In this document: piece after piece, positions 7,356 to 15,441 of the stretch
How positions within the stretch are numbered: the first letter of the stretch is position 1
Layout: each line of letters begins with the position of its first letter
Assembly: GCF_027498035.1 (NCBI RefSeq)
Contig: NZ_CP114978.1
Coordinates: 3,658,001 to 3,722,000 of the forward strand
DNA length: 64,000 bases
DNA from: Pseudoxanthomonas sp.
Lineage (GTDB): Bacteria > Pseudomonadota > Gammaproteobacteria > Xanthomonadales > Xanthomonadaceae
Direction of reading: 5' to 3'
Position numbers and translations under genes: made by a program
The notes under the pieces: model-generated
Databases searched by the model: none
What the model was told of the DNA's origin: nothing
What the model saw: only the letters and a program-made list of their open reading frames with translations

Positions 7356-9185
7356 ATGCGCGCACCCCGTTCCCTGTCCACCCTGGCTGCTGCCGTGGTG
7401 GTTGCCCTCGCTGCCGGCGCCCCGCAGGCCCATGCCGAACAGGTCTATTCGCAGACCGTGTTCTTCGGCGACAGCCTCACCGATTCCGGCCATTTCCGTC
7501 CGACCCTGATCGAGATCGCCGGCCCGTCGGCGGCCATCGTCGGCAAGTTCACCACCAACCCGGGGCTGGTCTGGAGTGAATACCTGGCCAATTACTACGG
7601 CACCGATGCGACCAGCGACAACCAGGGCGGCACCAACTACGCCGTCGGCGGTGCGCGCGTGGACGAGGACAATGTCACCGCGCTTGGCGTGGCACCTTCG
7701 ATCGCCTCGCAGGTGACCAGCTACCTGGCCAGCACCGGTGGCGTGGCCGATGCCAATGCGCTCTACACCGTGTGGGGCGGTGCGAACGACCTGTTCGCCG
7801 TGGCTGGCGGCGCACCGGCACAGGCCACCATCGCGACGGCCGTGACCACCGAGATCGGTCTGGTCGGCACCCTGCAGGCGGCGGGCGCGCAGTACATCCT
7901 GGTGGCGACGATCCCCGACCTGGGCCGCACGCCGGAGTTCCTGGCGGGCGGCGCGGCCAGTTCCGCGGCCGGCACCCAGCTGGCGACCAGCTACAACACC
8001 GCGCTGTTCAGCGGCCTGGCCGCCAGTGGCCTGCGCGTGATTCCGCTGGACACCTACACGTTGATCGACGAGATCACCGCGGACCCGACCACCTACGGCT
8101 TCACCAATGCCACCGAAACGGCGTGCACGGTCGCCTCTTCGGTCACCTGCAGCCCGCTGGATTACGTCACCCCGACCGCTGCGACCGACTACATCTTTGC
8201 CGACGGCGTGCACCCGAGTGCCGCTGCGCATGAAGTGCTGGCGCAGTACGCACTGTCGGTGCTGGAAGGCCCGCGCCAGATCTCGGTGCTGACCCACTCG
8301 GCCACGGTCACCGGCTACTCACGCGCCGAGCGCGTGGCCATGCATGCCGATGCCACCGAAGAAGGCCAGGGCCTGCGCTGGTGGGGCAACGTGCGCGGCG
8401 ACATGCAGCGCCAGCAGGATGGCGACCTGTATGACGGCACCACCCCGGCCGGCCTGTTCGGCATCGACTGGCTGAGCGGTGGCTGGACCTTTGGCGGCTT
8501 CGCCGGCTACGGCAAGGGCACCCAGGATTTCGGCCATTCCTCGGGCAAGTTCGACCAGGAAGACACCACCCTGGGCGGTTTCGCCCAGTGGGCCGGCCAC
8601 GGCGGCTGGGTCAACGCGCAGGTCAGCTACAACTGGCTGAAGTACGACGTGACCCGCGAGATCCAGTTGGGTGCGGCCACCCGCAAGCAGACCGGTTCGC
8701 CCGATGGCAGCAACCTGACTGTGGCCATCAACGGCGGCTTCGACTTCAGCAACGGTGGCGCCTGGAAGACCGGTCCGGTGCTGGGCCTGGTCTCGCAGAC
8801 CATCAAGGTCGACGGCTATGACGAAAAGGAGTTCAACTCCACCGCGCTGTCCTATCGCGACCAGGAGTTCGACTCGCTGATCGGCAGCGTCGGCTGGCGC
8901 GCCAGTTACGAGATCTCGCCGACGGTCACGCCGTACGTGCAGGCCACCTACAACCATGAGTTCGAAGACAACGCCAGCATGGCTTGGGCCTCGCTGCAGA
9001 CCATCCCGAGTGCGCTGCCCTACGCCGTGCCGGGTGTCGAATTCGACCAGGATTACGGCGTCTTCGTGGTCGGCGCACGCGCCCAGCTGGGCGGCCTGAG
9101 CGCCGATATCGGTGCCCGCACCACCATTGGCCAGAGTGCGGCCAATGACGCCGGCATCTTCATCAGCCTGGGCGGAAGCTTCTGA
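7356..9185 (+). CDS. GDSL-family esterase/lipase autotransporter (EstA-like)
   Basis: A 609-residue outer-membrane esterase. The ATG at 7356 is chosen because GGAG lies 6 bases upstream and a classical signal peptide follows (cleavage after AHA, near residue 28). The passenger carries the SGNH/GDSL blocks: FGDSLTDSG (nucleophile Ser40), GGTNYAVGGA, WGGANDLF (oxyanion Asn) and DGVHPS (Asp283, His286). From about residue 330 to the end lies an autotransporter beta-barrel with alternating aromatic/Gly strands (WWGNVRGD, GGFAGYGKG, GGFAQW) ending in a terminal Phe, the usual BamA recognition residue. The passenger is expected to stay tethered at the cell surface and hydrolyse short acyl esters or lipids. 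It is followed by a strong hairpin. Confidence 0.92.
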   Translation: MRAPRSLSTLAAAVVVALAAGAPQAHAEQVYSQTVFFGDSLTDSGHFRPTLIEIAGPSAAIVGKFTTNPGLVWSEYLANYYGTDATSDNQGGTNYAVGGARVDEDNVTALGVAPSIASQVTSYLASTGGVADANALYTVWGGANDLFAVAGGAPAQATIATAVTTEIGLVGTLQAAGAQYILVATIPDLGRTPEFLAGGAASSAAGTQLATSYNTALFSGLAASGLRVIPLDTYTLIDEITADPTTYGFTNATETACTVASSVTCSPLDYVTPTAATDYIFADGVHPSAAAHEVLAQYALSVLEGPRQISVLTHSATVTGYSRAERVAMHADATEEGQGLRWWGNVRGDMQRQQDGDLYDGTTPAGLFGIDWLSGGWTFGGFAGYGKGTQDFGHSSGKFDQEDTTLGGFAQWAGHGGWVNAQVSYNWLKYDVTREIQLGAATRKQTGSPDGSNLTVAINGGFDFSNGGAWKTGPVLGLVSQTIKVDGYDEKEFNSTALSYRDQEFDSLIGSVGWRASYEISPTVTPYVQATYNHEFEDNASMAWASLQTIPSALPYAVPGVEFDQDYGVFVVGARAQLGGLSADIGARTTIGQSAANDAGIFISLGGSF

Positions 9186-9217
9186 TCGCGCAGCTGCGTT
9201 GATTCACTGGCAAGCGC

Positions 9218-9248
9218 ACGACGCCCGGCTCGCCGGGCGTCGTCGTTT
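9218..9248 (+). terminator. Intrinsic terminator after the esterase autotransporter
   Basis: A 12-bp perfect inverted repeat (ACGACGCCCGGC / GCCGGGCGTCGT, 9218-9243) is followed by CGTTT, 32 bases after the esterase stop codon. Confidence 0.7.
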
Positions 9249-9315
9249 CAGGTGACCATCCGCCGCGCCACCGTTGCGCGGCGGGCGAGGCCCGGCATAG
9301 ACTGCGCGACCCGAC

Positions 9316-9389
9316 GCGGGTGTAGCTCAATGGTAGAGCTGTAGCTTCCCAAGCTACTGACGAGGGTTCGATTCCCTTCACCCGCTCCA
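9316..9389 (+). tRNA. tRNA-Gly (CCC anticodon)
   Basis: A complete cloverleaf: acceptor GCGGGTG pairs with CACCCGC, D arm GCTC-AATGGTA-GAGC, anticodon stem GTAGC/GCTAC with loop TTCCCAA (anticodon CCC), T arm with GGTTCGATTCC, and an encoded 3' CCA. It reads GGG codons. Confidence 0.95.
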
Positions 9390-9536
9390 CGCAAGCCCTG
9401 TGATGATGCCGGGGCAACCCTCCTGGCGATGTCACCCTCGGCGCATGGGCCTGGCGTCGAGCTGTCTCGTGCCGCCGCAGTGGCAGCTCACAAATGCCAT
9501 TCCAATCCCGCCGAACAGCCTGCCGGGGGCTCGCCT

Positions 9537-10535
9537 CTATCGACAGGGCAGGAGTTGGGCTTGGCTGTTGCCGGGTTTTACCTGGCAGGCGCCGGGCGGC
9601 TTGCCGAAGGCGCGCTTGAAGGCGCGCCGGAAGCTGGCGTCGTCGGCATAGCCGCACAGGAAAGCCAGTTCCTTGATGGATTTTCCGCCGGTTTCCAGCA
9701 GGTCGCGGGCCATCTGGAAGCGGACGTGGTCGATGAATTTCTTCGGCGCCTGGCCGATCACGGCGATCAGGCGGCGATGCAGCGTGCGCTCCGAGACGGC
9801 CAGTTCCTGCGCCAGCATCGAGGCGGTGATGGGGGTCTTGCTGGGGCGTCGCACGATGCTTTCGGCACGCGCCAGGAACGTGTCACCCGCGGCGAAGTGC
9901 GAGAGCGGGATGTAGGCGGCCTTGGTGTTGGGGGTTGCATCGACCACGGTGAAGTCGGCCGCGATCCTGGCTGCTTCGTTCCCGCACAGGCGCCGGATCA
10001 CGTGCAGCGCAACGTCGATCCAGGACAGCGGGCCGCCGGCGCTGACCACGCGCCCGTCTTCCAGCAGGGCCGTGCCCCAGATCGCACCGGCCAGTGGGTA
10101 ACGACGCTTCATGTCTTCGTGGAGCCACCAGGTGGTGGTGCAGCGACGGTTGTCCAGCAGGCCGGCCTCGCCCAGCAGGAAGGCGCCGCTGCACGACCCG
10201 CAGGCCATCGCCCCGCGTGCGTGCTGTGCGCGGATCCAGCTGGCGGCGGTGCCATGCAGCGCCATGTCCGGTGGGCGGCGGTCCTGGTCGGGGACGAACC
10301 CCGGCACGACCAGGGCGTTGCACGAGGCGACATCGGCCAGGGCGCTGTCCACCTGGTGCAGCACGCCCTGGCCATCGCGGAACGGCTGGCCATCGTGGCT
10401 GGCGGTGACCAGCTCGTAGAGCGGAGCATCGATCGCGGTGGCGGCGATGGCCTGGCGGGCCAGGCCCAGCAAGTCGACCAGGCCTGAATACCCCGAGGCC
10501 AGGCAGCCATCTGATCCGACCACGACGATCTTCAT
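9537..10535 (-). CDS. GlxA-family transcriptional regulator (DJ-1/PfpI-like + AraC DNA-binding domain)
   Basis: 332 residues from the ATG at 10535. The N-terminal half is a class I amidotransferase/DJ-1-like domain (MKIVVVGSDGCLASGYSGLVDLL) with the nucleophile-elbow region CGSCSGAFLLGEAGLLDNRR. The C-terminal about 110 residues form two AraC-type helix-turn-helix units (SMLAQELAVSERTLHRRLIAVIGQAPKKF, then ELAFLCGYADDASFRRAFKRAFG). GlxA-like proteins are transcription factors that often respond to small metabolites and regulate neighbouring catabolic or efflux genes. The only close neighbour is the divergent monooxygenase-like gene, 135 bases away, which is the natural candidate target. Confidence 0.88.
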   Translation of the reverse strand: MKIVVVGSDGCLASGYSGLVDLLGLARQAIAATAIDAPLYELVTASHDGQPFRDGQGVLHQVDSALADVASCNALVVPGFVPDQDRRPPDMALHGTAASWIRAQHARGAMACGSCSGAFLLGEAGLLDNRRCTTTWWLHEDMKRRYPLAGAIWGTALLEDGRVVSAGGPLSWIDVALHVIRRLCGNEAARIAADFTVVDATPNTKAAYIPLSHFAAGDTFLARAESIVRRPSKTPITASMLAQELAVSERTLHRRLIAVIGQAPKKFIDHVRFQMARDLLETGGKSIKELAFLCGYADDASFRRAFKRAFGKPPGACQVKPGNSQAQLLPCR

Positions 10536-10670
10536 GGCTGCAGCGCCGCCGTGGCCGGATCTGCCTGCGGCTTGTCCCACCCTGACCGGTCCGCGATGGT
10601 TGCCGGCCGCGCAGGCTGGGGACGGCGGGATGTCCCGTCCTTTTTTCCCAAGTGCGAGGAATCAACAGTC

Positions 10671-10976
10671 ATGAGTACGGTAGCCGGTGTGATTGTCTTC
10701 AAGGCCCGCGCAGGCCTCGGTGGCCAGGCGGCCAGTGAGATCGAAGCGGTGCTTCCCCACGTCCAGGCCGAGCACGGCACGCCGCTGTGGTTGCTGCTGC
10801 GGTCCAGTGTCGAGCCGGACACCTTGTTCCTGGTGGATCTGTTCAAGGGCAGCGAGGGCCGCGACGCCCACATGCAGGGGCAGGCGGCCAGGATCATCTT
10901 CGACAGGCTGCCGCCGCTGTTGGCCGCAGCGCCGGAGATCCATCCTTCGGACGTGGTGGCGGTCAAAGGCTATTGA
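10671..10976 (+). CDS. Antibiotic biosynthesis monooxygenase (ABM)-like small protein
   Basis: 101 residues from the ATG at 10671, with GAGGA 11 bases upstream. The order of elements fits the ABM/dimeric alpha-beta barrel fold: first strand TVAGVIVFKARAG, a helix AASEIEAVLPHVQAEHGT, a strand LWLLLRSSVEPDTLFLVDLFKGSEGRDAHMQGQAA, and a closing helix. The HxxG/A pattern after the strand (RDAHMQG) is common in this family. Such proteins act as cofactor-free monooxygenases or stress-related quinone/haem-binding proteins. The role is unknown; divergence from the GlxA-type regulator suggests it may be the regulated gene. Confidence 0.65.
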   Translation: MSTVAGVIVFKARAGLGGQAASEIEAVLPHVQAEHGTPLWLLLRSSVEPDTLFLVDLFKGSEGRDAHMQGQAARIIFDRLPPLLAAAPEIHPSDVVAVKGY

Positions 10977-11294
10977 GGCCGGCACGGGTTGCGGAAACCA
11001 CATCACCCGCGTGGGCATGTTTCTGCGCGGGTGATGGACGGGCGGAAAGCGGGCAGGGTGGTCCATGTCGATGGTTCCTGGGGGGAGGACGGGACATTCC
11101 GGAGCCTGCCTCGCACCGCCGACAGCGCATCAGCCACGGGTGCCATGCAGGCATCGCAATCGGTGACGACAGGGCAGGCCGATCTGTGGTGTGCCGGCAA
11201 GACTGACGCCGGCCGCAGCCCCACCATCCTCCACGATGCGACCTACCGCAGAAAGCGGGTAGATTGACCAAGGACTTTCCTCATTCCGACGAAA
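10977..11294. other. Intergenic region upstream of the LysR gene
   Basis: 318 bases with no convincing open frame or hairpin. It must hold the LysR promoter. I see no clear LysR half-site pair (T-N11-A) that stands out. Confidence 0.3.
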
Positions 11295-12215
11295 ATGATC
11301 CGGATCGATGACGTCCGCGTATTCCTCCAGACCGTCGATGCTGGAAGCTTCTCGGCCGCTGCCCGGCGCCTGGATATCACGCCGGCGCTGGCCAGCAGTT
11401 CGGTCATGCGGCTTGAACAAGGCCTGGGCGTGCGCCTGTTCGTGCGTTCCACCCGGCAGATGCGATTGTCGGCCGAAGGCGAGCGCTACCTCCCGCATGC
11501 ACGGGCCATGCTCGAGGCCGAGCAGGCTGGCCTGCTCGCGCTGCAGGATGGACGCGGCCAGCTGGCCGGCACGTTGCGCCTAGCGATGCCCTCGGACCTG
11601 GGGCGCAACCTGCTGTTGCCGTGGCTGGACGCATTCCAGCAGCGCCATCCGGGCATCCGCCTGGACCTGTCCATCGGCGACCGCAACGTCGACTTCTTCG
11701 CCGAGCAGCTGGACGCGGGGATCCGCTATGGGCGCCTGGGCGACTCCAGCCTGGTGGCACTGCCGCTGGCACCACACAACCGGCGTGCGCTGTGTGCCGC
11801 GCCCGCCTACCTGGAGCGGCATGGATGGCCGCGGCATCCGCGCGACCTGGCCGGGCACAACTGCCTGCGCTACGTGATGGGAGAGGCGACCTACGAGCGT
11901 TGGCGCTTCCATCTACCCGAGGGCGTGGAGACTGTGCAGATCGACGGTGATCGCATCAGCGACGATGCCGACATCGTGCGGCGCTGGGCCGTGGCGGGCA
12001 TGGGCATGGTCTACAAGTCGCGGCTGGACCTGCACCATGACTTGCAGGCCGGGCGATTGGTGGACGTGTTCGCGCCGGACTGGGGCGTGCCGGCGCCGCT
12101 GCAACTGGTGATCGCGCACCGGGCGATGGCCACGCCGCTGGTGCGTGCGTTGCACGCAGAGCTGCGGACGCAGCTGGAGGCGCTGGACCGCGGGCCGGTG
12201 GCAGCCTCGCGCTAA
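11295..12215 (+). CDS. LysR-family transcriptional regulator
   Basis: 306 residues. The N-terminal winged helix-turn-helix is typical (DVRVFLQTVDAGSFSAAARRLDITPALASSSVMRLEQGLGVRLFVRSTRQMRLSAEGERYL). The C-terminal effector domain contains LRLAMPSDLGRNLLLPWLDAFQQRHP and a late GMGMVYKSRLDLHHDLQAGRL segment as in the CrgA/LTTR subgroup. The inducer cannot be deduced. Its stop overlaps the convergent end of the DoxX gene by four bases. No obvious divergent target gene is present, so its regulon is unclear. Confidence 0.9.
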   Translation: MIRIDDVRVFLQTVDAGSFSAAARRLDITPALASSSVMRLEQGLGVRLFVRSTRQMRLSAEGERYLPHARAMLEAEQAGLLALQDGRGQLAGTLRLAMPSDLGRNLLLPWLDAFQQRHPGIRLDLSIGDRNVDFFAEQLDAGIRYGRLGDSSLVALPLAPHNRRALCAAPAYLERHGWPRHPRDLAGHNCLRYVMGEATYERWRFHLPEGVETVQIDGDRISDDADIVRRWAVAGMGMVYKSRLDLHHDLQAGRLVDVFAPDWGVPAPLQLVIAHRAMATPLVRALHAELRTQLEALDRGPVAASR

Positions 12216-12715
12216 CGCGGCGTCGGTTGGCCCTTGGGTGATAGTCGTCCGCGCGGAACGGATGCACGCGCGATCCAGTGGTCGATGGACAGCATGCCGG
12301 GCCCGAGCGCGATCACGCCCAGGGCCAACGCGGCCCAGTACAGATGGAAGTTGACCCAGCCGTCCGGCACCACCAGCTGGATGGTGGCGGTCATGGCCAA
12401 CAGGCCCAGGGCTGCCAGGCGCGTGCCCAGGCCCAATAGCAGCAGGGTGGGTAGCAGCAGTTCGGCCGCCGCCGTTGCCCAGGCCAGCAGGCCGGGCGCC
12501 GGCAGCGGGTAGGTCCTGCCGAACAGATGCAGCATGAAGACCTCTTCGAACAGGTATTGGGTTGCCGCCGAGAGCGAAGGAAAGGGATCCCAGCGCGTCA
12601 ATCCGGAACGCAGGAACGGAAGCGCCAGCGCAATGCGCATGACGGGTGGCGCCAGGGCGCGACCAAGGCATGACAGCCGCTGGATCGCGGCTTGGAAGAT
12701 GGCGGTGGCGGGCAT
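12212..12715 (-). CDS. DoxX-family membrane protein, last gene of the bufferin operon (BufD-like)
   Basis: 167 residues from MPATAIFQAAIQRL. Four hydrophobic segments follow the DoxX pattern: APPVMRIALALPFLRSGLTRWD, GLLAWATAAAELLLPTLLLLGLGTRLAALGLLAMTATIQLVV, then YWAALALGVIALGPGMLSIDHW. The first helix pair with R-x-G-x2-R and the PTLLLLGLGTR loop are hallmark features. DoxX proteins are inner-membrane proteins often linked to redox or quinone chemistry. In bufferin (gig-like) operons a DoxX gene is the fourth member. It starts 14 bases after the DUF2063 gene stop, so it is almost surely co-transcribed. Confidence 0.85.
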   Translation of the reverse strand: MPATAIFQAAIQRLSCLGRALAPPVMRIALALPFLRSGLTRWDPFPSLSAATQYLFEEVFMLHLFGRTYPLPAPGLLAWATAAAELLLPTLLLLGLGTRLAALGLLAMTATIQLVVPDGWVNFHLYWAALALGVIALGPGMLSIDHWIARASVPRGRLSPKGQPTPR

Positions 12716-12729
12716 GGCAGTCCTGCTTC

Positions 12730-13575
12730 TCAGCGGTGAAGGGGAGAGAGTTCGAATGGATCGGCTGGATCGTCCAGTGCGATGCACGCCCCGGCCGAGA
12801 CCAGTCCCGACAGGCTGCTGGCAAGATCGAACCCGCCATCGTCATCCAGCGCGCATGCCGTGGCCTGGCCCAGGTCCAGGCCGTCGATCAGGGACTGGAT
12901 GAAGACGGCTGCGCCGGCCGGCAACGGATGGGCCTGCACGTGGGCGTGCGGACGCACCACCAGCACGTCTTCGCCACCGGCATCGAACGCCACCGGTGCC
13001 AGCGCAAGCGCGTCGGTATTCATCTGCCAGATCGTCACTGCCGGATACGGCGAGCGCAGGACCCGGGCCGATGGGTGCAGGCGCAGGTGTAGCTGTGCCG
13101 CGTTGCGCGGCTCCAGTCGCTGCAGGTCTTCGGGCTGCAAAGGCGTTGATTCGGCCGCGTGGTAAGCCTCGATCCAGGCCCATTCCAGCCGGGCCACGTC
13201 AGCCAGGTAGGGCACGCTGGCCGCCGGCGCGAACCCGGCCACGAAGTCGGCCAGCTCCGCACCGTAGGCCAGCATGACCGGCGTGCGCGGCGGATGCTGT
13301 AGCGCGTATTGCTGCGTCATGGCGGCAAAGAAGGCCTCGCCGACGATCCGCGCCACCGCTGGAAAGCCATCGCGCAGTGCGTGGACCAGGCCTGCGACGA
13401 CGTTGTTGCGATAGACCCCGAAGCGACGTGCGCTGGTGCGTCCATCTGGGCCGACCAGTCCTGGCGGCACCGGTTGCCCGGCATCCAGCAGTGCCTGTGC
13501 GAAGGCGGTCTGCAGGTTGTCCCAGGCGGGCAACACAGCGGCGGGTGTCGCGGAGGGTAGGGGGAATGCACTCAT
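12730..13575 (-). CDS. DUF2063 (HvfC/BufC-like) partner of the DUF692 enzyme
   Basis: 281 residues. Its ATG overlaps the upstream DUF692 stop codon (ATGA at 13572-13575). The N-terminal part has the DUF2063 pattern LQTAFAQALLDAG, then RRFGVYRNNVVAGLVHALRDGFPAVARIVGEAFFAAMTQQYALQHPPRTPVMLAYG and ELADFVAGF. This domain is the helical partner that presents the precursor peptide to the DUF692 oxygenase in bufferin and HvfA-type pathways, analogous to MbnC in methanobactin synthesis. A C-terminal beta-rich region follows. Translational coupling with the DUF692 gene fits a stoichiometric enzyme complex. Confidence 0.88.
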   Translation of the reverse strand: MSAFPLPSATPAAVLPAWDNLQTAFAQALLDAGQPVPPGLVGPDGRTSARRFGVYRNNVVAGLVHALRDGFPAVARIVGEAFFAAMTQQYALQHPPRTPVMLAYGAELADFVAGFAPAASVPYLADVARLEWAWIEAYHAAESTPLQPEDLQRLEPRNAAQLHLRLHPSARVLRSPYPAVTIWQMNTDALALAPVAFDAGGEDVLVVRPHAHVQAHPLPAGAAVFIQSLIDGLDLGQATACALDDDGGFDLASSLSGLVSAGACIALDDPADPFELSPLHR

Positions 13576-14465
13576 CGCAGCTGGGTCGCGGTCAGGGTGG
13601 GCGACAGGGTTACGCGCGGCCGCGCCTGGGCCAGGCGTGCTTCGGCGTGATCGGCTTCGGCCAGCAGGACAGGCAACGCGGGGAGGTTGGCATCCCACTC
13701 GATCAGGGTCGGCACCGGCCCGCGCATGCTGAGGACATGGTCGTAGAGCGCCCAGACCGCGTCGATCACCGGCCGGTCATGGGTGTCGATCAGCAGCGGG
13801 CGATCATGCTCATCGGATTCGCGCGCGTGCCCGGCCAGGTGAATCTGCTCCACGCGCTCCAGCGGGAACGCCTGCAGGTAGGCGAGGGGATCGAACTGCA
13901 GGTTGGTCGCCGCCACGAACACGTTGTTGATATCCAGCAGCAAGGCACAGCCGCTGCGCCTTGCGACTTCGGCCAGGAAGTCCGTTTCGGACCAGCCGCT
14001 GTGGCTGAAGGCCAGGTAGGTCGCGGGATTTTCCAGCAACATCTGCCGGCCCAGCGTGGTCTGGGTCTGGTCGATGTGCGCGACCACGCGGCGCAGGGTA
14101 TCGCCGGTATACGGCAGCGGCAGCAGGTCGTCGAAGAAGCCCGCCTCGTGGCTGGACCAGGCCAGGTGTTCGGAGAACGCCTGGGGCTGGTAGCGCTGCA
14201 TCAGGATGCGCAGCCGCTGCAGGTGTGAGAGATCCAGTGGACGCGCGCTGCCGATGGACAGGCCGACGCCGTGCACCGACAACGGATAGTGGCTGCGTAT
14301 CGATTCCAGGTAACGGTGTGGTGGCCCACCGGCACCCATGTAGTTCTCGGCATGCACCTCGAAGAAACCGACCTCGGGGCGTGCCTGGAGGATGTCGCGG
14401 AAGTGTTCGGCTTTCAGCCCGATGCCGGCATGCGCGGGCAGACTGGAGACGGTGTGCATCGACAT
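13572..14465 (-). CDS. DUF692 multinuclear iron oxygenase, bufferin-modifying (BufB/MbnB-like)
   Basis: 297 residues from the ATG at 14465 (ATG 14459 is also possible); the first 66 codons of the longer frame are out of context and overlap a terminator. DUF692 TIM-barrel features are visible in order: GIGLKAEHFRDIL, FFEVHAENYMGAGG, SVHGVGLSIG, SEHLAWS, LLENPATYLAFSHSGWSE, LLLDINNVFVAATN, IHLAGHARESDEH and DTHDRPV...WALYD. The Glu, His, Asp and Asn ligands that hold two or three iron atoms in MbnB are conserved. Family members oxidise cysteine side chains of a leader-bearing peptide to oxazolone/thioamide or thiooxazole groups, giving a metal-binding product. Confidence 0.92.
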   Translation of the reverse strand: MSMHTVSSLPAHAGIGLKAEHFRDILQARPEVGFFEVHAENYMGAGGPPHRYLESIRSHYPLSVHGVGLSIGSARPLDLSHLQRLRILMQRYQPQAFSEHLAWSSHEAGFFDDLLPLPYTGDTLRRVVAHIDQTQTTLGRQMLLENPATYLAFSHSGWSETDFLAEVARRSGCALLLDINNVFVAATNLQFDPLAYLQAFPLERVEQIHLAGHARESDEHDRPLLIDTHDRPVIDAVWALYDHVLSMRGPVPTLIEWDANLPALPVLLAEADHAEARLAQARPRVTLSPTLTATQLR

Positions 14466-14486
14466 GCGAATGCTCGCGCAGGTGTG

Positions 14487-14519
14487 AAAAAAATGCCCGG
14501 CGGACTTGCTCCGCCGGGC
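14487..14519 (-). terminator. Intrinsic terminator between the bufferin precursor and DUF692 genes
   Basis: On the minus strand a perfect 10-bp stem (GCCCGGCGGA / TCCGCCGGGC, loop 5 bases, 14495-14519) is followed by a run of seven T residues (14493-14487). It lies 8 bases after the precursor stop codon and 22 bases before the DUF692 start. Partial termination here would yield more precursor mRNA than enzyme mRNA. Confidence 0.8.
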
Positions 14520-14526
14520 GGCCACA

Positions 14527-14859
14527 TCAAGCCTTCGGCGACAGGCTGCCGTTGCCTTCCGGCGTGGAAATCGTGGTGCAGGTGCCCGTCGGCACCAGCT
14601 TGAACGCGTTGCCCTGGTAGTCCTTGATGCTGGTGCCCGCGCAGGTGGTGCCGGCGCCGGCATAGCAGTCGTTCTTGCCGGACAGGGCCACGCCGAAGCA
14701 GGGTTCGACCTTGCCGGACTTCACCTTGACGGTGTTGGAGGCCTGGGTCTTCTTCTGCGCAGGGGTGAAGTCCTGGGCACTGGCGGCACTGATGGAAGCT
14801 GCACCGAAGACGGTGAGCAGGGCGCTGGCGACCAGCGTGGACATGGTTCGATTGGACAT
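14527..14859 (-). CDS. DUF2282 bufferin precursor peptide (BufA1-like), periplasmic metal-binding RiPP
   Basis: 110 residues: an unusually long Sec-type signal region (about residues 1-28, ending ISAASAQ) and a short core. The core has exactly four Cys residues at 54, 65, 73 and 94, spaced as in DUF2282 (EPCFGVALSGKNDCYAGAGTTCAGTS, then GTC). In characterised bufferins of this type the DUF692/DUF2063 pair modifies the central cysteines, and the exported peptide sequesters excess copper in the periplasm. The leader role of the signal peptide is typical of the family. It is the first gene of the operon and is followed by its own terminator. Identification is by cysteine pattern, length and gene context. 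Confidence 0.88.
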   Translation of the reverse strand: MSNRTMSTLVASALLTVFGAASISAASAQDFTPAQKKTQASNTVKVKSGKVEPCFGVALSGKNDCYAGAGTTCAGTSIKDYQGNAFKLVPTGTCTTISTPEGNGSLSPKA

Positions 14860-15441
14860 GGGTTGTTCCAGAGTTGGTGGCCCGCAGGGCCGGGATTGGG
14901 GTCAGCCGGAAGTTCAGGTGTCGGGACGGGGCTGGTGATCTGCATGGCCCCTTGGCCTGGGCGTGGTGCGCTCGACGTCGAGTGCCGTTGCCTGGTCCCG
15001 CATGGGCTTGATGTTTCCGACCCGGCCACTATGCGTGGCGCCCGACACGCGGCATCTGCATCGGATCGGCCATTCGGCAGGCAGAGTCGGACAGGGGCGC
15101 GACAGGCGTGCGGCCAGTCGCGCGACCTGAGCGATCGGCGGGATGCATGCCTGAGAACAGGCGCGTGGTGCCGTTTGTTCGAAACGCACGCCGATCTGGC
15201 GCGGCGGGAAGCGCGACTGACGTTGCCGGCGTGGCTGTCCCATGACCAATCCAGCCAATGCACGGACAGAGTCCGCCAACCTGCCTGCTCCGCCTCCGGA
15301 CCTGCGATTGCCGGGGCTATGGTGCGTCGAGATCGCGAACGCTGTTTCCGGATGTTGGATGTCGGGCGCCGGCGTTCCCTTACCTGGCCGCGCGCTCACC
15401 TGTTGCAGGCAGCCGGGTCCCCCATGCAGAAGGACTGTCCC
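14860..15441. other. Intergenic region between the divergent bufferin operon and SDR gene
   Basis: About 580 bases. No frame here has convincing protein character: the long frames are Arg/Pro/Ser-rich shadows. The promoter of the bufferin operon must lie within it. I see no clear ECF-type or metal-regulator operator by eye. Confidence 0.35.

Noticed and set aside
14914..15441. Long frames in the gap upstream of the SDR.
   Set aside because: Arg/Pro/Ser-rich composition and no start signals; the SDR begins at 15442 with a clear ribosome site.
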